Translations under genes and position numbers: made by a program
Assembly (NCBI GenBank): GCA_025358395.1
Contig: JANYJT010000072.1
Location: 1 to 25,983 of the forward strand
DNA from: Bacteroidia bacterium
GTDB taxonomy: Bacteria; Bacteroidota; Bacteroidia; Bacteroidales; Prolixibacteraceae
Direction of reading: 5' to 3'
Length of the DNA stretch: 25,983 nucleotides
The notes under the pieces: generated by a model
Told to the model about the DNA's origin: nothing
What the model saw: only the letters and a program-made list of their open reading frames with translations
The model's database searches: none
Part shown: one piece after another, positions 17,977 to 23,945 of the stretch
Position numbering within the stretch: the first letter of the stretch is position 1
Layout of the letters: every line of letters starts with the position of its first letter

Positions 17977-18489
17977 TTATTTCAGTCCTCCTCTTCGTTT
18001 AAATGAATTAACTCGTCCGAATTTTGATTCCCGTATTCGCATGGGTTCGGTTTTCCGTATATCTGCTATAGTATGTGATAATAATCCACATATTCCAAAA
18101 TCTTCTATGACTTCTGCTACTATGAATACGGGTTTTGATAACATTATCATTTGCATTAGTATTATTAAAATTAAACATGGTAATCTAAACATCGGATTTG
18201 CATCTACAATTGTTGATCCTCCAACTACTACCATTATTGTTATTAACCATGTAGTGAAGAACCATGTTATTGCATATGCACTTTTTTTTATAAGACTATT
18301 TATATATTCGTCTGAACCGAACCGTTTTTCATATTCGATTAATTCCTTGGGGATGACTATACTTTTATTATTTTTAATTTCTATATTAAAATACCATCCT
18401 TTACTAGTACCCATTCTGAATACCATTACCCCTAATAATATTACCAACGACCACATTATTGCAGTTCCAATTTCTGAAAGATCCATCAT
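17977..18489 (-). CDS. Three-helix membrane protein (170 aa)
   Basis: Starts MMDLSEIGTAIMW, 2 bases after the preceding stop. Helices at about 6-26, 72-95 and 100-127; cytoplasmic-looking charged loop 30-70 (NKSIVIPKELIEYEKRFGSD) and a basic C-terminus (FGRVNSFKRRGGLK). Family not recognised. In an operon of small membrane proteins, so likely part of the same membrane complex. Confidence 0.78.
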   Translation of the reverse strand: MMDLSEIGTAIMWSLVILLGVMVFRMGTSKGWYFNIEIKNNKSIVIPKELIEYEKRFGSDEYINSLIKKSAYAITWFFTTWLITIMVVVGGSTIVDANPMFRLPCLILIILMQMIMLSKPVFIVAEVIEDFGICGLLSHTIADIRKTEPMRIRESKFGRVNSFKRRGGLK

Positions 18490-18491
18490 TT

Positions 18492-18980
18492 TTAGTCTAC
18501 CTGTCCTATTACTTCTTCGTCTATTTCTTCGGTTAATAAGTCGAAGTCGTCTAAATCTTCTAACATGAACGGCGGATCAATTCCTTTTTCAAATAGTCTG
18601 CCAATTCCCCAATCCTGCATGTTTTTTACGAACTCTAAATAAAATTCTACTCCCATTAAGATCAGTTTCGTGTTTCGGGACTGACCCGGCATAAGCTCAA
18701 ACCATTTATCTATTAGTTCGGTTAGTTGCGGATTGAGTTTTTCAGTATCTACGGAATTCTTGACGTAATGGTAAATATGCCAAAATACCTGATAGAATCC
18801 TTTTATTGTTTTCGGTTGTAGTGAGTTTCCGAATACTATTGAACTCTGGATTATACTTGCATATTCCATTCCGACGTAGATATTAAGAGGTAATGCATTT
18901 TTAAGTTCTAATTGCTGATATCTCAGCTCATCATGAGAACTTTGCTGCGTTACACCTCCACTTCGCATTTCGTCTGCCAT
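18492..18980 (-). CDS. Soluble helical protein with acidic tail (162 aa)
   Basis: CAGGTG before the ATG (MADEMRSGGVTQQ). Mostly helical core (about 30-130, VFWHIYHYVKNSVDTEKL) and a very acidic C-terminus (LEDLDDFDLLTEEIDEEV). No membrane helix or recognisable enzyme motif. The only soluble protein in a run of membrane genes, so possibly a cytoplasmic adaptor or chaperone for them. Confidence 0.75.
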   Translation of the reverse strand: MADEMRSGGVTQQSSHDELRYQQLELKNALPLNIYVGMEYASIIQSSIVFGNSLQPKTIKGFYQVFWHIYHYVKNSVDTEKLNPQLTELIDKWFELMPGQSRNTKLILMGVEFYLEFVKNMQDWGIGRLFEKGIDPPFMLEDLDDFDLLTEEIDEEVIGQVD

Positions 18981-18996
18981 TTTATTTACACCTGTA

Positions 18997-19215
18997 TTAT
19001 TTTAGACTGAACATGGCTTTTCCCATGTCGTAGAATATACTCTGGTTTGATCCGCCACCAGTTCCACCACTGTTACTGAACTGGATTGCTGCGACTGCTA
19101 TTACTGCGGCTACTATCATACCCGGAATGAAGTATTTTTGGATTAATGTTATCCATGTTCCTGAATTATCTTCACTTTCTTCTATATTTCGTAACGGGTT
19201 AACTCCTCTTACCAT
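18997..19215 (-). CDS. Single-helix membrane protein (72 aa)
   Basis: Soluble N-terminus of about 25 residues, one Ala/Val/Ile-rich helix at about 29-47 (FIPGMIVAAVIAVAAIQF), a short Gly-rich linker (SNSGGTGGGSN) and a small amphipathic end. SD AGGTGA upstream; overlaps the previous gene by 17 bases. Size and plan resemble pilin-like or minor coat proteins, though no processing site is evident. Confidence 0.72.
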   Translation of the reverse strand: MVRGVNPLRNIEESEDNSGTWITLIQKYFIPGMIVAAVIAVAAIQFSNSGGTGGGSNQSIFYDMGKAMFSLK

Positions 19216-19471
19216 TTAAGTCACCTTCTTTTAGTTTCAGTTTTTCTACAGTGTTTCCTTCTCCACCTGCCCATCCCATTCCGAATGAGAAACACATTGT
19301 TGATAATATAATCCCCATAATACAGACACGTTGATAGAATTCAAAACTTAAAGAAATGTTAGTAATATGTTCTATTACAGCCACTAATCCTAATATCAGC
19401 AATGACGGGATCACTGCTGTAAGGATAAAATGTTTGAATCTTTCTTTTCCATTAAATATAACATCGGTCAT
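19199..19471 (-). CDS. Two-helix membrane protein (90 aa), paralogue of the 79-aa gene
   Basis: Helices at about 15-34 and 48-68, then GGEGNTVEKLKLKEGD. Shares motif order with the protein at 17736-17975, including FKHFI before helix one. AAAAGGTGATAATTAA precedes the ATG, which directly follows the stop of the preceding gene. Function unknown; the duplication suggests a hetero-oligomer. Confidence 0.77.
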   Translation of the reverse strand: MTDVIFNGKERFKHFILTAVIPSLLILGLVAVIEHITNISLSFEFYQRVCIMGIILSTMCFSFGMGWAGGEGNTVEKLKLKEGDLNGKRS

Positions 19472-19711
19472 TTAATTATCACCTTTTTTTATTTCTTCTT
19501 TACTTATTATTTTATATTTTATTTTGCATGTAAAATATACAACCATAATAGTAATTAGTGTAAATCCTATCAAGGCTATTAAACTTGATAGCATACGAAG
19601 TAATGACCCGCCGTAATATGTCTGTAGTGAAGATATTATATATACCAATTCTATCAGCCCCCAAATTAATATTAAAACACAGATGATTAGATTGTAAGTA
19701 TCATCCTTCAT
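19472..19711 (-). CDS. Two-helix membrane protein (79 aa)
   Basis: MKDDTYNLIICVLILIWG start with helix at about 7-28 and a second at about 41-63, then a Lys-rich cytoplasmic-looking tail (CKIKYKIISKEEIKKGDN). Starts on the stop of the preceding gene (TAATG), so tightly coupled. No family recognised and not obviously a paralogue of the other two-helix proteins. Confidence 0.75.
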   Translation of the reverse strand: MKDDTYNLIICVLILIWGLIELVYIISSLQTYYGGSLLRMLSSLIALIGFTLITIMVVYFTCKIKYKIISKEEIKKGDN

Positions 19712-20544
19712 TACATCTTCACCATTCCACTGCCGACTAAGAAGATTACACCTGCAATTGCTGCCGGAATCATGATCATAATCGCTAACATTGCGTATTT
19801 CATCATGTTATCAAACCGATCTGATAATGAACGACGTGTACGATCTTCTACGAATGATATTGTATGCGACAGATACGTTACACCCTGTCCGATTAACTGA
19901 TCGACTACTGATACTGCTGTCTTATATGTGAACGCTCCGGTCTTGAGCATTACGTATTTGATTTCCGGGTGTTGTTTGACGAATGTTAAGATTTCGTTGA
20001 TCTTGTTAAGCGAGTGTTCACTTGAATGCGACTGAAGTTTTAACCACGCTTTTCGTTCAGCTTCCGATCCTTTTGCTGATTCCGATAACATGTAGAATAC
20101 TTCTCGTAAGAATCCTTTTGTTGAATACCCGTGATTCGCCAGCATGTCGTTGAACTGATCTATTGCTACTGCTTGATCTGTGCTCATTGACTGCGTTGTT
20201 CTCGCCGTGTAATGAAGTATTTTAAGACTTCCTAACGATTCCCATTTTTCACCAGTCGCGTCTTTGAACCGGTATGTTCCGTCAATTATCCAATACGGGG
20301 ATACTTGTCCGTCTGTTTCTGTGGGTTCTATATATTTCGGTACTACTACTTTACACTGTCCACTTGCATAGTGTATATACACTAATCTCTTTTCGCCTTT
20401 CATGGCTTCGTTTATCGCTCGCATTAGCTGACTTGACCGTATACTCAGTAAAGTTGTTCCTAACATGAACGTAGAGATGAATGCCAATCCGCCAAGGGCA
20501 TATATGCCAATCGACGGTAATGACATGGTTCCTCCCCAAACCAT
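19711..20544 (-). CDS. Membrane protein with N- and C-terminal helices (277 aa)
   Basis: I choose the ATG at 20544 (MVWGGTMSLPS) because GGAGGTGG, at the end of the previous gene, is 8 bases upstream; the frame also opens at 20562. Helix at about 12-33 and another at about 250-272 (AIMIMIPAAIAGVIFLVGSG), with about 215 soluble residues between. The soluble part starts with beta-like sequence (VYIHYASGQCKVVVPKYIEP) and becomes helical. Family not recognised. Size and plan fit a membrane scaffold linking the envelope to soluble partners. Confidence 0.77.
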   Translation of the reverse strand: MVWGGTMSLPSIGIYALGGLAFISTFMLGTTLLSIRSSQLMRAINEAMKGEKRLVYIHYASGQCKVVVPKYIEPTETDGQVSPYWIIDGTYRFKDATGEKWESLGSLKILHYTARTTQSMSTDQAVAIDQFNDMLANHGYSTKGFLREVFYMLSESAKGSEAERKAWLKLQSHSSEHSLNKINEILTFVKQHPEIKYVMLKTGAFTYKTAVSVVDQLIGQGVTYLSHTISFVEDRTRRSLSDRFDNMMKYAMLAIMIMIPAAIAGVIFLVGSGMVKM

Positions 20545-20545
20545 T

Positions 20546-21214
20546 TTATCTTCCACCTCCACCTAAGAACGGAACTTTCTGCCATATTTTATTATGCTGT
20601 TCTTCCGACTGGTGACCGCCAGCCATTTCGGTTCTCTGTGTGTTGATCATCTGCAGGTTAAGTGCGTTTCGTGATCTGCGCAGACGGATATTAAACTGAG
20701 CTTCCATAATTGCTTCTGATACGAAATAGTCTGCATTCATATCAAACGCCGTGAAATCAGCTTTGCTTAATATCTGTGCGTATTTGAAATCATCTTGTGC
20801 CATTTGGTAATCTCTTGTACCTACGATATTTGAGAATACCTGATTTTTACTCTGGAATGCTGTTGCTCTTGTGATTAATCGAGCTTGTGCTTTGTCCCCA
20901 AGTTGTGATAACTGCCCGATATAGTATCCTAATACGGATAAAGATTCATCCGCAGCTATATCGTTTAACATCTGGATATTATTATCATCATAAGACGGCT
21001 GTTGCATTAATGATGGATCAATTACGTCTTCTCTCGGATTTAATTGAGGGGGTAGTGCTGCTTCTTCGTTCGGGTCTTCATACATTTCCTCACTTACCGG
21101 TTGGGTTATCGGTGGAAGATTGTCAGGGTCATATTGTTTGTCTTGATTCTTTTTAAGTTGCACTAACTCTTTGAGTTTTTCAGCAAATCTCTTGTTATTT
21201 GTTCCGTCTGTCAT
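20546..21214 (-). CDS. First gene of the small-membrane-protein operon, soluble (222 aa)
   Basis: MTDGTNNKRFAEKLKELVQL start after GGTGAG. N-terminal charged helix, Pro/Gln-rich linker (about 25-75), helical core at about 85-190 (LSVLGYYIGQLSQLGDKAQA) and a Gly-rich end (PFLGGGGR). No membrane helix. Layout similar to the 217-aa protein at 6386-7039. Stop lies just before the next start. Function unknown. Confidence 0.77.
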   Translation of the reverse strand: MTDGTNNKRFAEKLKELVQLKKNQDKQYDPDNLPPITQPVSEEMYEDPNEEAALPPQLNPREDVIDPSLMQQPSYDDNNIQMLNDIAADESLSVLGYYIGQLSQLGDKAQARLITRATAFQSKNQVFSNIVGTRDYQMAQDDFKYAQILSKADFTAFDMNADYFVSEAIMEAQFNIRLRRSRNALNLQMINTQRTEMAGGHQSEEQHNKIWQKVPFLGGGGR

Positions 21215-21268
21215 ATTGATCTCACCGTACGCCTTTGTTTGGATATGGTATTGGTCTAAAAAAGCAAG

Positions 21269-21282
21269 TATAATATATATGC
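21269..21282 (-). promoter_or_regulatory. TATA promoter of the small-membrane-protein operon
   Basis: GCATATATATTATA on the minus strand, 55-68 bases before the ATG at 21214, with an SD GGTGAG near the ATG. No other AT box of this quality lies in the gap. Confidence 0.5.
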
Positions 21283-21297
21283 ATTTGTGTGAACGGT

Positions 21298-21398
21298 CGT
21301 TCCGTTCTATATTGGGAAAATAATATCGTGTGCACTTGATTTACTCCATACTTAAATGTTTTGCATTATAGAATGGAACGCATGCGCGTGATATTATT
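21298..21398. repeat. Two interleaved inverted repeats
   Basis: CGTTCCGTTCTATA at 21298-21311 is the reverse complement of 21367-21380 with one mismatch, and AATAATATCGTGTGCA at 21319-21334 pairs with 21383-21398 with three mismatches. The order is A, B, A', B', so the pairs cross. A further small palindrome GAACGgtCGTTC sits at 21291-21302. In RNA this could fold as a pseudoknot; in DNA it could be a recombinase or replication-protein site. Confidence 0.4.
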
Positions 21399-21433
21399 GT
21401 CCGATTGATAATTACAGTTACGTCTACGAGCAT
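21341..21433 (-). pseudogene. Decayed 5' copy of the 87-aa coat-like gene
   Basis: ATG at 21433 opens a 30-codon frame beginning MLVDVTVII, against MPVDATAII for the gene at 22112. The DNA aligns through AATTATC; the ATCGGAC of the full gene reappears after a four-base shift, and similarity then stops. Promoter and leader are also duplicated. It is a truncated duplicate, although a 30-aa peptide could still be made from its intact SD. Confidence 0.6.
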
Positions 21434-21441
21434 TATGCTTT

Positions 21442-21495
21442 TTGACCTCCTCCAAACCTACAAATAGTAGTTAGTGTTGAAGGAGTATATAAATG
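21442..21495 (-). promoter_or_regulatory. Duplicated promoter and leader of the coat-like gene
   Basis: CATTTATATAC at 21495-21485 is the TATA box, and a 22-base block at 21442-21463 containing GGTTTGGAGGAGGTC is identical to that at 22122-22143. TATA-to-ATG spacing matches the full-length gene within a few bases. The strong SD is intact. Confidence 0.65.
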
Positions 21496-21535
21496 TGATT
21501 ATCCACATGCAGATTTAAAAGAGATTATTTTGGAT

Positions 21536-21608
21536 TTAATACATTACTTCGCGCTCATATTGCTCTTTCGACCATATCCCCCACTCGAATCCTGATTTTA
21601 ATGTATTG
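21536..21608 (-). pseudogene. 3' remnant of a gene cut by the TnpB element
   Basis: Right after the element end the minus strand stays open for about 24 codons (TNTLKSGFEWGIWSKEQYER then EVMY and TAA). The composition looks like a real C-terminus. The upstream part is gone, replaced by the solo right end and the coat-like gene. Family unknown. Confidence 0.45.
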
Positions 21609-21724
21609 GTGACTACTCCCGCGAATAAATTCGCGGGCATCTAACCAGTTTTTACGACGGTAGAGACTGTAGTCCCAGTCTCATGATATTGATCGCAGCG
21701 TTCTGGTAACGATCCATCGTTAAT
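21609..21724 (-). mobile_element. Solo right end of an IS200/IS605-type TnpB element (omega-RNA-sized)
   Basis: 116 bases match 22379-22494 with about four mismatches, then similarity ends abruptly. The block holds the last part of a tnpB, the 9-bp hairpin with AA loop (21618-21637) and the TCAC terminus. TnpB guide RNAs (omega-RNA/reRNA) are transcribed from exactly this part of such elements, so this may be a stand-alone guide locus with CAATACATTAAAATCAGG as the adjacent guide. It may equally be simple decay. Confidence 0.7.
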
Positions 21725-21761
21725 ATGACGGTAATAGTTTATATTCTTTGTGTAAAATAGT

Positions 21762-21836
21762 AAAAATCCCCGAAGGGTAGCAGGGGATTTCTCCCCCACT
21801 TGTTCTTATCACAAGCATAATCGCAGTCAAGCTGCG
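21762..21836 (-). terminator. Three consecutive stem-loops and T-run after the coat-like gene
   Basis: Three stems follow the stop at 21849: CGCAG/CTGCG (21822-21836), CTTGT/ACAAG (21799-21815), and AAATCCCC/GGGGATTT (21764-21790) with a run of T after it. The last resembles an intrinsic terminator, and the array could protect an abundant mRNA from 3' decay. Confidence 0.65.
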
Positions 21837-21848
21837 GCGTATGCACGG

Positions 21849-22112
21849 TTACTCCTGTCCGAAGCGAGGAATGAGTCCTGTCTTCTGGAGCAGAACGAAC
21901 ACGATGCTCGCTACTGAAACTATTACTATAATTTTACAGAGCGTTACACCGAGCTTGAAGGTTTCAATTACCGACTGTTGTGCATCATAGAGTGATGCGT
22001 TGGTCTCAAGATCTGCTGCTTGTACCATCTGGTCACCTACGTAAACACCGATTACCCCGACGACTAAAAAGCCGACGAGAAGTCCGATAATTGCGGTTGC
22101 GTCTACTGGCAT
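21849..22112 (-). CDS. 87-aa two-helix membrane protein, candidate major capsid protein
   Basis: MPVDATAIIGLLVGFLVVGV start. Helix one at about 6-26 and helix two at about 56-76 are joined by a polar amphipathic loop (QAADLETNASLYDAQQSVIE), with a short basic end (KTGLIPRFGQE). Major coat proteins of spindle-shaped archaeal viruses (fusello-, halspi-, thaspivirus type) are of this length with two hydrophobic helices, so a coat role is plausible. It is a single-gene unit with an ideal TATA, very strong SD and stem-loop 3' end, as expected for an abundant protein. A second, decayed copy lies at 21341. Alternatives are a holin or a secretion-channel subunit. Fold assignment is by eye. Confidence 0.8.
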   Translation of the reverse strand: MPVDATAIIGLLVGFLVVGVIGVYVGDQMVQAADLETNASLYDAQQSVIETFKLGVTLCKIIVIVSVASIVFVLLQKTGLIPRFGQE

Positions 22113-22121
22113 GTGTACTTA

Positions 22122-22174
22122 TTGACCTCCTCCAAACCTACAATAGTGTAGTGCAACCCTATAGTATATAAAGG
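22122..22174 (-). promoter_or_regulatory. Strong promoter and GGAGGAGG leader of the coat-like gene
   Basis: AAACCTTTATATAC ends near 22164 and the SD GGAGGAGGTC is 10 bases from the ATG at 22112. The 22-base leader block at 22122-22143 is repeated exactly at 21442-21463. Predicted transcription start falls at about the beginning of that block, so it is the conserved 5' end of the mRNA. Confidence 0.75.
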
Positions 22175-22256
22175 TTTTTATCTATATGCATTTTTTTTGA
22201 GAGGGTTAATTGGGTAGAATAACGCTATTTATCGTTAAATGTGCATTGAAAATAGA

Positions 22257-22378
22257 TTATTTCTTATTTTGTTTACTTACGCCACAATATGGGCAATTGG
22301 TAGATCCCATATTATTACAATATTCACAATTTTTTTTCTTATTGATCTTTTTAAGAACGATACTATTAACATCGTCCT
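22257..22378 (-). pseudogene. 3' part of a small zinc-ribbon gene split by the TnpB element
   Basis: Minus strand reads QDDVNSIVLKKINKKK then NCEYCNNMGSTNCPYCG and VSKQNKK before TAA at 22257. Two CxxC pairs separated by seven residues form a zinc-ribbon-like knuckle. No start codon is available on this side. Joined to 23635-23665 without the element it gives one 50-codon frame. Probably a nucleic-acid-binding or partner protein of the upstream RNA-ligase operon. Confidence 0.65.
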
Positions 22379-22494
22379 GTGACTACTCCCGCGAATAAAT
22401 TCGCGGGCATCTAACCAGTTTTTACTACGGAAGAGACTGTAGTCCCAGTCTCATGATATTGATCGCAGCATTCTGGTCACGATCCATCGTTAAT
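22379..22494 (-). ncRNA. Predicted TnpB guide RNA (omega-RNA) scaffold
   Basis: This is the segment shared with the solo right end at 21609-21724. It overlaps the tnpB 3' end and ends at the element boundary, where omega-RNAs of known TnpB systems end before the guide. The guide would be AGGACGATGTTAATAG, the split zinc-ribbon gene. Predicted from position and conservation only. Confidence 0.5.
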
Positions 22495-23534
22495 CCGCAA
22501 AACTGACAACAATGCACGCGATCTTTCAACTTTTTTCTGACGATCTGATTACAACGTGAACATAATTGAGTTGTGTTTTTGGGATCGACGAGAACTACCT
22601 GAGAACCAGCTTCTTCCGCTTTGTTCATCGTAGCCTGAACCATCATACCCCAACTCACGTCTGAAATCGATTTCGACAGATGAGAATTTTGCTGCATATT
22701 TTTGATTTTCAGGTCTTCAAATACGATTACTTTGAACCGGTTTACTAATTTCCGGCTCTCCTGATGAATGAAATTCTTTCTCTTATTTGCGATTCGGTCA
22801 TGTACCTTCGCAACGATCAACCTTCGACGTGCGCGTTCCGGTGTACCTTTTTCTTCTTTTGATAACCGGCGTTGAACTTTCGCCAGATTCTTCTCCTCTT
22901 GTCTGAAAAAACGGGGATTCTCGATCTTCCCCCCGTTCGCAAATGTTGCAAACGACGATAATCCAAGATCAATCCCAGTCAGTTCTTCACAGGTATGCAC
23001 TTTGATCTCCGGTTCGTGTTCTACCGCAACGGAAATATACCATTTTCCAGCACATGTTTTTCTAACGGAGATAGTCTTGATATTACCCTCAAAGATTCTA
23101 TGGAATACTACCCGGATTTTTCCGAGTTTCGGCAGAGTCACCATCTGGTTTTGAAAGTCGATTTTATGACCTTGCGTGTACGCTTGTGGATACGTGATCG
23201 AGTCATACCGGCCAAACGATTTGAATCTCGGATAACCCGGTTCTTCTCCATGTTTCACACGACTGAAAAAGGATTTAAACGCAAGGTCAACTCTGACCTG
23301 TACATTTTGAAGTACCTGAGAATATACTGACGACAATTTCGGATGATCTTTCTTCCAACTCGTCAGTTCTTTATTTGTTTCAAATAAACTGACCGATTCG
23401 GCGTCATAATCCCAAGAATCTCGTCTGAAAGCCAGCGTATTATTATAGACTTTCCGGCAGAGATCAAATGTACGGTTCAACATACTGGTTTGAGCCTTCG
23501 TCGGATATAGTCGGTACTGATACGCTTTAAGCAT
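22425..23534 (-). CDS. tnpB: TnpB RNA-guided nuclease, full length
   Basis: 369 aa, the usual TnpB length. N-terminal MLKAYQYRLYPTKAQ and LCRKVYNNTLAFRRD are the helix-turn-helix-like start. RuvC-like acidic residues are present: D in TGIDLGLSSFATF, E in VIVFEDLKIKNM, and D in GLTMDRDQNAAINI. A four-Cys zinc finger (CSRCNQ ... CCQFCG) lies between the last two. TnpB cleaves double-stranded DNA next to a target-adjacent motif under omega-RNA guidance and maintains the element at its site. All key residues are intact, so it is probably active. The second TnpB at the right edge is clearly diverged from it but shares the end sequence. Confidence 0.93.
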   Translation of the reverse strand: MLKAYQYRLYPTKAQTSMLNRTFDLCRKVYNNTLAFRRDSWDYDAESVSLFETNKELTSWKKDHPKLSSVYSQVLQNVQVRVDLAFKSFFSRVKHGEEPGYPRFKSFGRYDSITYPQAYTQGHKIDFQNQMVTLPKLGKIRVVFHRIFEGNIKTISVRKTCAGKWYISVAVEHEPEIKVHTCEELTGIDLGLSSFATFANGGKIENPRFFRQEEKNLAKVQRRLSKEEKGTPERARRRLIVAKVHDRIANKRKNFIHQESRKLVNRFKVIVFEDLKIKNMQQNSHLSKSISDVSWGMMVQATMNKAEEAGSQVVLVDPKNTTQLCSRCNQIVRKKLKDRVHCCQFCGLTMDRDQNAAINIMRLGLQSLP

Positions 23535-23595
23535 TTCACTTAATATGTTAGTGTTTGCTTAATATAAATGTATCTGACACGCAGACGCCATTCAT

Positions 23596-23615
23596 CCCAC
23601 GGTTAAAACCGTGGG
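23596..23615. repeat. Left-end subterminal hairpin of the TnpB element
   Basis: CCCACGGTT-AA-AACCGTGGG, a perfect 9-bp stem. Same geometry as the right-end CCCGCGAAT-AA-ATTCGCGGG hairpins. Such hairpins are bound by the Y1 transposase TnpA in single-stranded DNA. Confidence 0.75.
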
Positions 23616-23634
23616 CTTTCTGGCTGCTTTGATC

Positions 23635-23665
23635 GTAAATCTTTTATACGTCCTTGTGTTGTCAT
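23635..23665 (-). pseudogene. 5' part of the split zinc-ribbon gene
   Basis: ATG at 23665 follows the stop of the 89-aa gene by 10 bases with GTGA between. It codes MTTQGRIKDL and then reaches TTAC, where the element enters. Read straight on, translation runs into the left-end hairpin and stops at TAA. See the 3' part at 22257-22378. Confidence 0.6.
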
Positions 23666-23675
23666 ATATAATCAC

Positions 23676-23945
23676 TTATTTTACAATATATTTACTACAG
23701 GTTAAACAATTACCAACTAATGGGTATTGATAACATAATTCTGATTTCGAAGCGCATTGATTCATACGTATCTCAATTTCTAAATCTTTAAACGAGTTCG
23801 GTATTTCAGTATACGAAAGTCGTTCCGAAACACCGTACTCGCGTACATGATTATTTCTCTGTATTTCTTTATCGATCTTGCTTCGTTCCTTGTGACCCCG
23901 CTCTCCGTCAGGATTCATTTGTTGTTTTCTGTAATCTGGATTCAT
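23676..23945 (-). CDS. 89-aa Cys-rich protein coupled to the RNA ligase
   Basis: Starts MNPDYRKQQMNPDGERGHKE; ATG overlaps the ligase stop as ATGA. Charged N-terminal half and a Cys-containing C-terminus (C-x6-C-x9-C-x2-C, ending LTCSKYIVK) that could bind zinc. Together with the split zinc-ribbon gene it forms a small-zinc-protein tail to the ligase operon. Not recognised; a role as ligase cofactor or RNA-binding partner is a guess. Confidence 0.7.
   Translation of the reverse strand: MNPDYRKQQMNPDGERGHKERSKIDKEIQRNNHVREYGVSERLSYTEIPNSFKDLEIEIRMNQCASKSELCYQYPLVGNCLTCSKYIVK

Larger units (their letters stand above)
22379..23634 (-). mobile_element. Complete IS200/IS605-type element encoding only TnpB
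   Basis: The left end begins after TTAC (23638-23635) and the right end finishes with TCAC at 22379. Subterminal hairpins of equal form, a 9-bp stem with a 2-base loop, sit at 23596-23615 and 22388-22407. Removal between TTAC and TCAC restores an open frame, which fixes the boundaries. No tnpA, so mobilisation needs a transposase in trans. TTAC is the IS608-type target and would be the TnpB target-adjacent motif. Confidence 0.82.

Noticed and set aside
22995..23330. 111-codon plus-strand ORF in tnpB
   Set aside because: Antisense to an intact tnpB with all catalytic residues; no independent signals.
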